A stretch of 36,138 bases of DNA, from positions 1 through 36,138 of the forward strand of contig NZ_JACHIP010000024.1 of assembly GCF_014203275.1 (NCBI RefSeq). The letters run 5' to 3'. How positions within the stretch are numbered: the stretch's first letter is position 1; each line of letters starts with the position of its first letter. Shown here one piece after another: positions 17,611 to 25,853 of the stretch. A program made the translations under genes and the position numbers. Origin of the DNA: Granulicella aggregans (GTDB taxonomy: Bacteria; Acidobacteriota; Terriglobia; Terriglobales; Acidobacteriaceae). The notes below the pieces were generated by a model. It was not told the origin of the DNA. It did no database searches and saw only the letters and a list, made by a program, of their open reading frames with translations.

Positions 17611-17858
17611 CGGAGTATCGAAAAAAGCCTACTTGTGACCAATCGCCTCGCTTGCCTTGAGTGTTGCACTTGGTATCCAGAGAAGACTAAGTGCAACTCT
17701 GTTTACTATTAACTCAGGCCGCGCATTCATGCACGGCCTCTTTGGTTTATGAACCCAAAGACCGTTAGAAACAGTTCGAGCAACTTCAATAAGTGACTCG
17801 ACCTGTTAGCACTATTGAAGGTTCAAGTGCAGTTGACTAGGATTACATCGGTCTGACT
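17611..17858. other. Convergent intergenic region
   Basis: 248 bp between the tail-to-tail permease genes. It contains the hairpin listed separately and nothing else that I recognise. Confidence 0.4.
17716..17749 (+). terminator. Intrinsic terminator after the first permease
   Basis: A 10-bp stem with one mismatch (arms 17716-17725 and 17730-17739, left arm AGGCCGCGCA) closes a TTCA tetraloop and is followed by the T-rich CTTTGGTTT. It lies 105 bp after the permease stop codon. Confidence 0.65.
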
Positions 17859-20288
17859 TCAACTGCTTCGCAGTGCGACCATGGGGTTCACCCGCATGGC
17901 CCTCCGTGCCGGCAAGATGCAGGCTGCCGCTGATGCCAGCAAGAAGACGCCCGAGATGATGCCCAATACACCGGCGTCGCGCATGCTGCTCTGCGTCCAC
18001 CTGTGCACTGAGTCGCTTAGGCCGACGCTTAATCCAATGCCGAGAAGGAGGCCGATCCCGGCTGTCCACGCGACCGAAGTCAGGGTGAGTATGAGCACGT
18101 TAACGCGTGGTGCGCCGAGAGCGATACGAATGCCGATCTCGCGAGTACGCTGCTCGACGGAGTAGGCCACAACGCTGAAGAGACCGATAGCTGCCAATCC
18201 AAGCGCCACGACGGAGAAGATGCTGAAGAGTATCGAGATGAAGCGGTCATGCGACCAGGCGAAAATCGACAAGAAGTCCTCAAAAGCGTACTCCTGAGTG
18301 ACGGCCTGGTTTTGGTTGAGGGCCCGCATGGAGGCACCGATACTGTGCATGGCAGCGCGTGGATCGCCGGCTGTGCGTACAAGAATGCTGGTTCCAGTAA
18401 AGATGACGATGGTGGAAGGAACGTAGATCTGGGGTTGGATGGGCTCATGCAGTCCATCGTTGCGAACATCGCCGACAACTCCGACGATCTCGTATGGCTG
18501 TTCCGGATTTGGCGCGATCACGGCACGCGGGAACGGCCTTTGAAGACCTGTAGCGACGACCTGCCTGCCGATCGGATTCTGGCCGTCGAAATAGCGCTTG
18601 ACGAAGGTCTCCGTTATCACTGCCAGATGAGAACCGCGCAGCACCTCCTCACGGGTGATAGTTCTTCCCTGTAGCAACGGGATACGTTGGACGGCGAAGT
18701 AGTCGGCGCTGACCATCATCACGCCAGCTTTGCGGCCGTCGTCTGCGGGAGCTCCAACCAGGTGCACTGGCTGCCGCCAGACGCCCTGGGGCGGAAGTCC
18801 CCCGTCAAACTCCGTCGCAGCTAAGACTCCGGGAGTCGCCTTGATCTTCTCGTTTAGCGCGTCGACATACTGCGACCTCGCCGCCCAAGTAGTGTAAGCA
18901 CCCTCGGGAAACTGGGCGAACATCAGCAAGGAGTTGTGCGGGTCGAAGCCAAGTTTGGCGGTATACGCCTCTAGAAAATTGCGCATGGCCGCTCCCGCTC
19001 CTGCCAGCAGCAGAACGGTGAGCGCGACCTGCGCGACGATCATCACAGAACGTACTTTGCCGCCACGAGAGGTGACGGTCCTGGAGTCTCCGGCCTGCAG
19101 GATGGCGTTCAGTTGAGGCCGGGAGAACTGCAGCGCTGGAGTCAGGCCTGCGGCAATGCCAATGGCCACGGATACCGCGGCGCTGAAGAGCAGCACAGGA
19201 ATGTTGAGGCTAATGACGACTTCGTGCGGAATGGAATACTCAGGCAGCAGGCCGATGATCAGGTGGATCGCGAGGTATGCGAGGGCCATGCCGAGCACGC
19301 CTCCCGTGACCGAGAGCAGCACTGCTTCAGTGAGCAACTGACGGACGATGCGGAGACGCGCTGCCCCAAGCGCGGCGCGCATGGCAAGTTCCTGCTGACG
19401 GGCGGTACCGCGCGCGAGCATAAGGATCGAAACGTTCCCGCAACCGATCAATAACAGGAGACCGACCGCTGCGAAGAGCAGGAAGAGCGTACCTTTGAAT
19501 TGGCCAAGGAGGCTGTCATTGAGCGTTTCAACCCGAAGATCGAAGTCGCCAGGCGGCACTAGATCACGATGCTCGTGAGCCAGCTGCCGGACAAATCCAT
19601 TAATCTCGCCAGTTGCCTCACCTAGGGTTACTCCTGGCTTAACGCGGACCAGCGTATTCAATCGCGTTTGCGGATCAACATCCGCAGACAATGGCATGTA
19701 GACCTCGCCGTCGCCCCAGGTAAAGCGGGGGCCGACGACACCAATCACAGTGAAGCGACGATGATTCAGGTCTAAGCTTTTTCCAATAACGTCGGACGAC
19801 TGATTGAAGTGGGTTTTCCAGAAGAGGAAGCTGATGACGGCCTCGGCTGGGGGAGCGACGCCTTCGGGAGCTTCCTGAGCGGTGAAGGTGCGGCCAAGCA
19901 TCGGAGGCGCGTCCAGAAATTGGAAGCCGTTGCCGGTAAACTCATACGCCTTGACGGATACCGGCAAATCGCCGTCCGTCGAGATCATGTCGAGTCTGCG
20001 AACGCCCAAGACCGAGGACACAGACTTGGCCCCGCGCAACTGCTGAATCTCGGCTAGGGTGAAGAAGAGGTTGCCCTCGTCGCCTTGCTTGTCGTGCAGG
20101 TTGATCATGGCGATGCGGTTCGCATCACGGTACGGGTAGGGGTCAATGAGGACGCCGTAGAGAACACTGTAAACCGCCGTGGTGGCGGCGATGCCGAGAG
20201 CCATGGAGACAATGGCAGTTATTGCGTAGACGCGATGTTTCACAAGCTGGCGCAGAGCAAAGAGAAGGTCGTGGGAAAAAGAGGACAC
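17859..20288 (-). CDS. Second ADOP-type ABC transporter permease
   Basis: From the GTG at 20288, with GCGGAG five bases upstream, the product is 809 residues; an upstream in-frame extension to 20525 looks non-coding. It has the same layout as the permease at 15187: an early helix (YAITAIVSMALGIAATTAVYSVLYG), a periplasmic MacB-like domain, a middle FtsX block (LFLLFAAVGLLLLIGCGNVSI and on), a second periplasmic domain (about 520-670), and a C-terminal FtsX block starting FISILFSIFSVVALGLAAIG. The two are convergent and clearly different in sequence, so they are diverged family members rather than a recent duplication. No ATPase partner is encoded nearby. Function is likely export or envelope signalling, substrate unknown. 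Confidence 0.9.
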   Translation of the reverse strand: MSSFSHDLLFALRQLVKHRVYAITAIVSMALGIAATTAVYSVLYGVLIDPYPYRDANRIAMINLHDKQGDEGNLFFTLAEIQQLRGAKSVSSVLGVRRLDMISTDGDLPVSVKAYEFTGNGFQFLDAPPMLGRTFTAQEAPEGVAPPAEAVISFLFWKTHFNQSSDVIGKSLDLNHRRFTVIGVVGPRFTWGDGEVYMPLSADVDPQTRLNTLVRVKPGVTLGEATGEINGFVRQLAHEHRDLVPPGDFDLRVETLNDSLLGQFKGTLFLLFAAVGLLLLIGCGNVSILMLARGTARQQELAMRAALGAARLRIVRQLLTEAVLLSVTGGVLGMALAYLAIHLIIGLLPEYSIPHEVVISLNIPVLLFSAAVSVAIGIAAGLTPALQFSRPQLNAILQAGDSRTVTSRGGKVRSVMIVAQVALTVLLLAGAGAAMRNFLEAYTAKLGFDPHNSLLMFAQFPEGAYTTWAARSQYVDALNEKIKATPGVLAATEFDGGLPPQGVWRQPVHLVGAPADDGRKAGVMMVSADYFAVQRIPLLQGRTITREEVLRGSHLAVITETFVKRYFDGQNPIGRQVVATGLQRPFPRAVIAPNPEQPYEIVGVVGDVRNDGLHEPIQPQIYVPSTIVIFTGTSILVRTAGDPRAAMHSIGASMRALNQNQAVTQEYAFEDFLSIFAWSHDRFISILFSIFSVVALGLAAIGLFSVVAYSVEQRTREIGIRIALGAPRVNVLILTLTSVAWTAGIGLLLGIGLSVGLSDSVHRWTQSSMRDAGVLGIISGVFLLASAAACILPARRAMRVNPMVALRSS

Positions 20289-20650
20289 AGAAACTCCGCA
20301 GCGTACACAATTCACTTGTGACGGAAAGTGTATCCGAGGGATAGCGGGGACGAGATGTTTATTTGGTTTTTCGCGCGGATCGCAGAGCGCTGCAATATGA
20401 ATCGACGGTCTAATCCGTGTCGACGCCGTTAGGGCTCGCAAAACGCGTAGACCCGAACTCGAATGCGGCATCTTCCGATGTTCGATTTGAGATAAATCGC
20501 CGATGTGTTCATCGAAGCGATCCAAGTCTTTTCACGCATGACATTGTCCTCCACTATGCATGAAAGGCTTGACGCATTAACGCCCTCAAGAGGCGTTCTA
20601 TCACTGCACCATCTATGCGTGCCTCGTTCATTGGCAGCTATCGACTTCCA
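20289..20650. other. Gene-free region upstream of the second permease
   Basis: 362 bp. It contains a 6-bp inverted repeat AACGCC/GGCGTT (20579-20584 and 20592-20597), which might end the mob operon transcript, and the permease ribosome-binding site. No other feature was recognised. Confidence 0.3.
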
Positions 20651-21043
20651 TCAGTGGAAAGGTACGACTCTCGGCCGATTGGGAGGGCTCTCGGGTTCTT
20701 GATGTGCGTCTATGACGGCGGCCTCGAGGTCGTCCCAAGTCGTTCCCCTCGTTACGATCATCGCTACCTCCCAAGTCCCGGCGCGGAACAAACCACGGGC
20801 ATAAGCCTCATTGTTCTGCATCTTGGGATGCATGGCAGCTAGGGCTTCCCAAAGACTGATGTGGAGGGCATCATGCGGACGGGAATAAAGCAGCGGCCCA
20901 ATCTCCAGCATCCGCCGTCCAGCTCGAATCGTTGTTTCGGTGTAGGGCGCTGTGAAGTACTCGAGAGTCTCCTCAATCAGGATTGTCTGCAACACCTGGA
21001 CAGCCTTTTGCGTTGCTGAAATCCCATCCTCGAGAGTGTCCAT
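20651..21043 (-). CDS. Hypothetical protein at the end of the mob operon
   Basis: The product is 130 residues from the ATG at 21043, which has a perfect AGGAGG six bases upstream; longer frames have no such signal. It begins MDTLEDGISATQKAVQVLQT and is helical and acidic, with no membrane segment. The family was not recognised. It lies 56 bp after the coupling protein gene on the same strand and so is probably co-transcribed with it. An accessory role in mobilization is possible but not shown. Confidence 0.65.
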   Translation of the reverse strand: MDTLEDGISATQKAVQVLQTILIEETLEYFTAPYTETTIRAGRRMLEIGPLLYSRPHDALHISLWEALAAMHPKMQNNEAYARGLFRAGTWEVAMIVTRGTTWDDLEAAVIDAHQEPESPPNRPRVVPFH

Positions 21044-21099
21044 AACCATCCTCCTATGCGATTCGATGCCTCGATCCTTCATAGAGCGTTCTCTATTTC

Positions 21100-23151
21100 T
21101 CAATCGATCCAGCGGCTTTGATCCCACTCGCGCGGCGTCCCCTTGTCTGTCCATTTTTTGCGCTCAAAGGGGGACTTTGGTTTTTCGAACTTGCTTGACT
21201 CCTTCTGGGGAGCCTGCGCTTCAACCGGCGAAGACGCGGGTATGACAACATCTTTTAGGTCTACTGTCTTCTGTTCCGAGACCGCATCTTGTTGTGAGGA
21301 CTTTAGAGGCGGTTCTGGTATCGGCGGTGGAACTGACCGTGGCTCCGGCACCGTCATCTTCCTCGCTATAAACTCCGCCTGAAGCTTTCTCAGCGGCGTG
21401 AGCGCGAAACTCACCGGCATGACTCGATTCCCTTGTTTGATGTATCCACGCAGCGGCTCGAGCCCCGCGATCTCAGAGGCCATGACGAGCGGTTTGGTGG
21501 CGATCTCCATCGCATAAGTTTTCTTCGACCCAAACAGCTTGGGCGTCCTGGACTCCTTCAGACGCTCAACTTCAATCTCACCCAACGTCTCCGAAACCCA
21601 CTTTGCCGCGCGCGGCTCGGAGGTCTTGAAAAAGATCTTTGTAGCCGGCTGGGAGAGCATGGCCTCGGCGTCCTGACCGTAGCGCTTTTCAAGCTGGCTG
21701 CGTCCCTGGAAGCCGAGCACGACTGGGATTTCGTACTTGCGGTTCTCGGTCACTGCAGTATGGAGCTGTGGCAGTTTGTTGAGGCTGGCGAGCTCATCAA
21801 GGACGAACCAGACAGGTTTGGCCTCGTTTGCGCAGGGCTCCATCATGCGCAGAATAAGTAGATCGAGCCACGCCGAATGCAGCGGTAAAATTCGGTCTCG
21901 CATGGTTGGCTTTGAGGTCATAAAGACCCACTGGGTTCTCTTGAAACCCCACTGCGTTGTCTCGAAGAAGCCGCGCTTTTTGTCCTGTTCCGGAAGCAGT
22001 GCGAGGCTGTCGGCGATCATGTTGAGGCTGGCCAGAACGCCGCCCCGCTGCGGTCCGGCGTTGCGGTCAAGGTAGGCCGCCTGAGGTGTGCCCTCCAGCC
22101 GGCGCTCGATCTCGGCGGGATCGGCCATCCACGCCAAAAGCTCCTGAACGGACGGACGGCTTTTGAGCAACCGGGACAGAACCCGGCGGGGCGCATCGGT
22201 GAAGAATGCCTTCTCGTGCTCCTTCTCGGGAAGCATCGCAGCAGCGATCGCATCCGAAGTTCCGTAGTCATAAACCTCGTTTGATAGGTTCCAGGAGGGG
22301 CATCGTTCGTCGAGCGGGTTCAGCACAAAGTCCGCGCGCTCGGCGTTGTAGAACTCCTGAACGAATTCGCCAGCCGGATCGTTTACGATGGCTGCCTCAC
22401 CGCGCTTCTGGATCTCGCGAAGGATCTGACGGATGGCGTTCGACTTGCCGCTTCCGGTGTCCCCCATGAGCAGGATGTGACTCGACTCAAGCCTGCGCGG
22501 AATGGGAAAGCTCGATGGCAAGATGCCGAACGTTGGCTTCAACCGAAGCTTAATCCCGCCGTCTCTTTCTGCCTTGTTCGCCCCCCAATCCGAGACCAAC
22601 TCCGGCCCCCTGGTCCGCCGGCCGTGGCGATCTTCATGGCTCGACCCGGCCCGAATACGGTTACGGATGAGGAGCACCGTCACGAACAGAGCCGCTCCGA
22701 AGAGGACCGGGGTAAGCAACAACCGACTGAGACTTTCGTCGTCGAAAAAGCCTTCTCGCAGGACCTTCTCCAGCCCGTCAGCCGATACGACCTGTCTGGC
22801 CGAAACCAGTCCCGTCCACCCCGCCGCCTGCGCCTTGGGAGAGAGGTTGAGTGGCAACGCCGGGTTCTTGGAAACCGGATCGGCAACGACATCGCTCTCG
22901 ACCGCGATCTCAGGTTTACGCTTCGGAGCGGTCTTCGAAACCCACCAAACCTGAGCCTTCGCCCGCCGTCCTGCCCCTGTGCTATGGCCTCTCGGGATCA
23001 TGAGATAGGAGTTGAAATATTGCTTCTGCAGTGGAGTCAGGGCGAACGAAAACCAGAGCGCGTATTGGACGAAGAAACAGATCAACCCCACCGCAATCCA
23101 GATCGGAAAGAACAGCCTGGACCGGCTCCGGAACTGGAGCGGACGGGACAC
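21100..23151 (-). CDS. Type IV coupling protein (VirD4/TraD-like)
   Basis: From the GTG at 23151 the product is 683 residues. That codon overlaps the upstream TAG by one base (TAGTG), and GGGAGAG lies in front of it. Two membrane helices (about 14-37 and 144-162) anchor it in the inner membrane. A P-loop ATPase follows, with Walker A GDTGSGKS (230-237) and Walker B VWFVLDE (447-453), as in TraD/TrwB. The C-terminal 110 residues are a proline- and charge-rich tail. It would deliver the relaxase-DNA complex to a secretion channel. It is translationally coupled to the ribbon-helix-helix gene at 23567. No secretion-channel genes are in the window, so a helper system would be needed unless they lie outside. 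Confidence 0.9.
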   Translation of the reverse strand: MSRPLQFRSRSRLFFPIWIAVGLICFFVQYALWFSFALTPLQKQYFNSYLMIPRGHSTGAGRRAKAQVWWVSKTAPKRKPEIAVESDVVADPVSKNPALPLNLSPKAQAAGWTGLVSARQVVSADGLEKVLREGFFDDESLSRLLLTPVLFGAALFVTVLLIRNRIRAGSSHEDRHGRRTRGPELVSDWGANKAERDGGIKLRLKPTFGILPSSFPIPRRLESSHILLMGDTGSGKSNAIRQILREIQKRGEAAIVNDPAGEFVQEFYNAERADFVLNPLDERCPSWNLSNEVYDYGTSDAIAAAMLPEKEHEKAFFTDAPRRVLSRLLKSRPSVQELLAWMADPAEIERRLEGTPQAAYLDRNAGPQRGGVLASLNMIADSLALLPEQDKKRGFFETTQWGFKRTQWVFMTSKPTMRDRILPLHSAWLDLLILRMMEPCANEAKPVWFVLDELASLNKLPQLHTAVTENRKYEIPVVLGFQGRSQLEKRYGQDAEAMLSQPATKIFFKTSEPRAAKWVSETLGEIEVERLKESRTPKLFGSKKTYAMEIATKPLVMASEIAGLEPLRGYIKQGNRVMPVSFALTPLRKLQAEFIARKMTVPEPRSVPPPIPEPPLKSSQQDAVSEQKTVDLKDVVIPASSPVEAQAPQKESSKFEKPKSPFERKKWTDKGTPREWDQSRWID

Positions 23152-23567
23152 TATTTCTCTCCCGCGTAGGGCTTGACCTGGTCCTCGAGCCGGCGCAGAA
23201 TCTCGTCCGCCTTCCCCTGCTTCACCGAGTCTGCCTGGGTCACGATGCGCTGAATCGTCTCCTTTGGAAGGTCGACTGCGACCGCAGCGAGCAGGTTCAC
23301 GACGATGCTTCTGAGTCCGACAATCTCGGCTAGCAGGGTCGGATCGGGAGTCGATTTCTTGATCCGTACAGGCCGGTTCAGATGCGCGATCGCGGCATCG
23401 CGAAGCCACTCGGAGCAGGTCTTGTTGGCGGCCGAGGCCGCGGCTTCGACCGCCTCCATCTCAGCTTTCGGGAGACGGGTTGCGAGGGTTTTCGCGCGGA
23501 AAGAAGGCTCTTCTATCTTCGCAGGCGGCTCGGAAAACAGCGGGGGAGGAACGCGATGATTGCTCAT
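23151..23567 (-). CDS. Ribbon-helix-helix mobilization accessory protein
   Basis: The product is 138 residues. Its middle section (about 26-64) reads KTLATRLPKAEMEAVEAAAS then NKTCSEWLRDAAIAHL. This is the beta-strand plus two-helix pattern of ribbon-helix-helix proteins such as MobC- or TraY/TrwA-type relaxosome components. The C-terminal half is helical with a hydrophobic stretch (LRSIVVNLLAAVAVDL). It is the first gene of the mob operon and overlaps the coupling protein by one base. It probably binds oriT and represses its own operon. The array of palindromes just upstream (23642-23832) is the natural binding site. Confidence 0.7.
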   Translation of the reverse strand: MSNHRVPPPLFSEPPAKIEEPSFRAKTLATRLPKAEMEAVEAAASAANKTCSEWLRDAAIAHLNRPVRIKKSTPDPTLLAEIVGLRSIVVNLLAAVAVDLPKETIQRIVTQADSVKQGKADEILRRLEDQVKPYAGEK

Positions 23568-23641
23568 GATAAGGGGAACGGCTCTATAGTTTCCACCCTA
23601 CGGGCGAAGCTCAATGAGGTCAAATTTAACACGTTTCCGGG

Positions 23642-23832
23642 CGTAAACAATTGTCTACGTGGGTTTACCGACGTAAACGAAGGTGCGGAAATGGCTGATT
23701 TTGGCAAGGCGCAGATACTGGTCGAGCCTGCGAGTGGCTCGGATTCCTGTTTACGCAGGTTTACCGTTGGTTCCGCCTGGACTCCGAAGTGAGCTAAACC
23801 ATTGATTCAGCGAACGTAGACAGTTGTATACG
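23642..23832. promoter_or_regulatory. Inverted-repeat array before the mob operon (operator or oriT)
   Basis: Two copies of an 18-bp imperfect palindrome, CGTAAACAATTGTCTACG (23642-23659) and CGTAGACAGTTGTATACG (23815-23832), flank further copies of the core. These are GTTTAC-N4-GTAAAC as a perfect inverted repeat at 23663-23678, and GTTTAC direct repeats at 23749-23754 and 23759-23764. All lie 75-265 bp before the start of the ribbon-helix-helix gene. The arrangement fits binding sites for a dimeric ribbon-helix-helix protein. Whether they act as operator, oriT accessory sites or both cannot be told. Confidence 0.65.
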
Positions 23833-23955
23833 CGCGTTCACAGGCAGCAACCCTTTGGGGATGACGTGTCAGCCCTACTTCCGATGCGAAGCAGCGTTCC
23901 TTTGCACTTTTCAGTGCGTGCCAACTACACCCCCGCCGCCGTGCCTGTGGGTTGT

Positions 23956-23976
23956 GGGACGCGTGCAACGCGTTCC
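23956..23976. other. 9-bp hairpin, possible oriT stem-loop
   Basis: A stem of 9 bp including one G-T pair (arms 23956-23964 GGGACGCGT and 23968-23976) closes a 3-nt loop GCA. It lies in the 630-bp gene-free region upstream of the mob operon, where an oriT would be expected. No known nic sequence was recognised. Confidence 0.35.
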
Positions 23977-24201
23977 AAGTGCAGCGGCAAATCCATCAGG
24001 TAATGCAGAGACAAACTGCGCGGAAGACTTCTTTCGGAGCGACACAAGCTATGAGCGTTCTCGATGACGGCTGGGCTTCAATCCACTCCTCAAATACGCG
24101 CGGTCAAGCGACGTCGAGTCCGACCGTTCCATAGGAAGAAAGCTTCATCCTCTCTCGCTGCATCCAAGCTGTATCTCGTATCTCAGACAGGATCACCCTC
24201 C

Positions 24202-24342
24202 ATGCGCAGACTCATCTTTTGGACCACCGTTGTTTCTGGAATCGCTGCGGCCTACCTCCTGTACAAAAAAGGTGTTCCTCCAGGCACGATCGCATCAGAG
24301 GTCATTGCCAATCCAGTTGGAACTCTGATTCACGAGCTTTAG
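24202..24342 (+). CDS. Small membrane protein
   Basis: The product is 46 residues starting MRRLIFWTTVVSGIAAAYLL, a single membrane helix with a basic N-terminus, followed by a short polar tail KKGVPPGTIASEVIANPVGT. An AGGATC purine run lies about 10 bases upstream. The family is not recognised. The ATG at 24202 is preferred over an upstream extension with no protein-like character. A small hairpin (CCTGC/GCAGG, 24343-24356) follows immediately after the stop codon and may be a terminator without a U-tract. Confidence 0.5.
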   Translation: MRRLIFWTTVVSGIAAAYLLYKKGVPPGTIASEVIANPVGTLIHEL

Positions 24343-24562
24343 CCTGCTCTGGCAGGTTAAGAATGAGGATCCGCGCAGCGGATCACTTCAGCTCCGAGTG
24401 TGGACCTGCCGCGATCACGCCGTTTGCTTTTCAGAGCCCGCAGGACGAGCCAGAGCGCTGGTAGAAATAGCTCGATGAACCAGAATGCCATAGCTTATGT
24501 TCGAGCCTGGTGGACGGTTGCGCAAGACAGTCACAGTCGCTCCATGTAAGGCTGGGTACCAT

Positions 24563-24799
24563 ATGCGCAAAGCTACGAACAAAGAAGTGCTCTTCTTGCT
24601 GCTCGCCTTCGCTCCTCTCAGCGTATTCGGGTTGCGGGTCGGCTCTCAACTCAACAATTACTTGCAAGCCACGAACCTTCTCGGGAGTCATGCCTTGGCC
24701 GAACCGCGCTGGTACGCCATATCGGCGCTTATGGCATTCTGTGGAGCGATCGGGTTTGTCGGCGCGTTGATTGGAAGCAATGCACCGAGACGTTGCTGA
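24563..24799 (+). CDS. Small two-helix membrane protein
   Basis: The product is 78 residues from the ATG at 24563 (an upstream ATG at 24497 adds 22 residues of no clear character). It has two hydrophobic segments, VLFLLLAFAPLSVFGLRVG and YAISALMAFCGAIGFVGALIG, so it is an inner-membrane hairpin protein. No family was recognised, and the ribosome-binding site is weak. It follows the single-helix protein at 24202 on the same strand after 220 bp that hold a 7-bp perfect inverted repeat GATCCGC/GCGGATC at 24368-24384. Confidence 0.5.
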   Translation: MRKATNKEVLFLLLAFAPLSVFGLRVGSQLNNYLQATNLLGSHALAEPRWYAISALMAFCGAIGFVGALIGSNAPRRC

Positions 24800-24831
24800 A
24801 GCGCTTCGGAATACAGTAGACCGGCAGCGCC

Positions 24832-25553
24832 TTATCCACAACTCTGGAGCGCCGGGAATTTGAGATTGAGTGTTAAAGTTTCTGGGTCGACGGAGACGGC
24901 AATTTGATCGATGGAAGCGATGATCCAATCTGCTTCCTGAAGCTCATTCAAGCGATGCGAAGAAGCGACCGCGAGCACCTGGCAACCTGCAGCCTTGCCG
25001 GCCCGAACTCCTGCCGGTGCATCTTCGATCACCAGACATTCCTGGGGCTGGCGGGTGAGAATTCCAGCACCCCGAAGGTAGCCCTCCGGATGTGGCTTTC
25101 CTAGCCTAACGGTGTCACCGCCAACCGTGTGAGTGGGTGTCAAAATACCAGCCGCTGCAAGCCGACTTCGCATTATCTTCTCAGATGCTGACGTGACTAC
25201 AGCCCATCGATAGGACGGTAGCGATGCCAGCAACTCCACGACACCGGGGTAAGCAGTGACATCGGATTGCTCCTCTTCCGCAAACGAATCGAGCTGTGCG
25301 AGATGACTGGTCAGCGATTCGGGGGTGGGGTGCGGAAGATATTCTCGGATGGTGTCCACTCACGGCGGCCATGTGCTCGACGCAGGTCAAAGATCTCGCT
25401 TAGGCCATGATGCGCTGCCCACCGTGTCCAGCATCGCTCATCTCCGTGAGTGGACCTTACGAGTACGCCATCCATGTCGAATAGGAGGCCGCCGACTGCG
25501 ATCTCAATGGGAATGGTCAAGGCGCTCTCGGTCGCAATCTCGCTGGCGGGCAT
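24832..25553 (-). pseudogene. HAD-superfamily phosphatase, frameshifted
   Basis: Two overlapping frames together make one HAD hydrolase of about 230 residues. The upstream frame (25553-25311) carries the start and motif I, LLFDMDGVLVRS, through HGLSEIFDLRRAHGRR. The downstream frame (from 25359 to 24832) continues with DTIREYLPHPTPESLTSHLA, the cap remainder, motif II VVTSAS, motif III GKPHPEGYL and the motif IV acidic pair VIEDAPAG. This resembles sugar-phosphate phosphatases or beta-phosphoglucomutase relatives. One base is missing after the codons for HGRR near 25360. In the second frame a TGA immediately precedes the GTG codon, so a simple -1 ribosomal shift would hit a stop. A true inactivating deletion or a sequencing error is more likely. 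Confidence 0.8.
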
Positions 25554-25565
25554 AGGGTGAGATTA

Positions 25566-25763
25566 TCAGTCCTCAATCCGCGGTTCGAGGTGATCGTCCG
25601 CCCAGAGTTTGCTCTGCCGCGCCTCAATACCCTCTCGATCCAATTCCGCGAGTTTGAGCTTCCATTTGTCGAGCAGCTTCAGCGCCTGCCGGTGCCGTCG
25701 CCAAGCGCGGGCCAACATACGCTCTGCATGGGCGCGTCTGCGGTCTGAAGGAAGATCTGCCAC
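25566..25763 (-). CDS. Small basic hypothetical protein
   Basis: This is a 65-residue frame ending 12 bp before the HAD gene on the same strand. It is rich in Arg, Lys, Ala and Leu and predicted to be mostly helical (RAWRRHRQALKLLDKWKLKL). The frame begins with GTG and has no clear ribosome-binding site; an internal ATG at codon 16 is an alternative. The tight spacing to the HAD reading frame suggests it could be real and co-transcribed, but support is limited. Confidence 0.35.
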   Translation of the reverse strand: MADLPSDRRRAHAERMLARAWRRHRQALKLLDKWKLKLAELDREGIEARQSKLWADDHLEPRIED

Positions 25764-25853
25764 GGCTGAATTGATTCTAAGGTCGCGGCTTGGCAGAGAG
25801 TTGGCGTCCAGTCTTCCTCTTCAAGCCGCTCTATACTACGGCGGAGGATACCC

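Larger units (their letters stand above)
23568..24201. other. Gene-free region upstream of the mob operon
   Basis: 634 bp with no convincing gene. It contains the palindrome array and the hairpin listed separately. The rest has no recognised feature. It is the best place in the window for a transfer origin. Confidence 0.45.

Noticed and set aside
20289..20525. N-terminal extension of the second ADOP permease
   Set aside because: Translation looks non-coding, and GCGGAG before the GTG at 20288 gives a better start.
23382..23792. Plus-strand 136-codon frame over the mob ribbon-helix-helix gene and its palindromes
   Set aside because: It is antisense to a better supported gene, and its second half is the repeat array.
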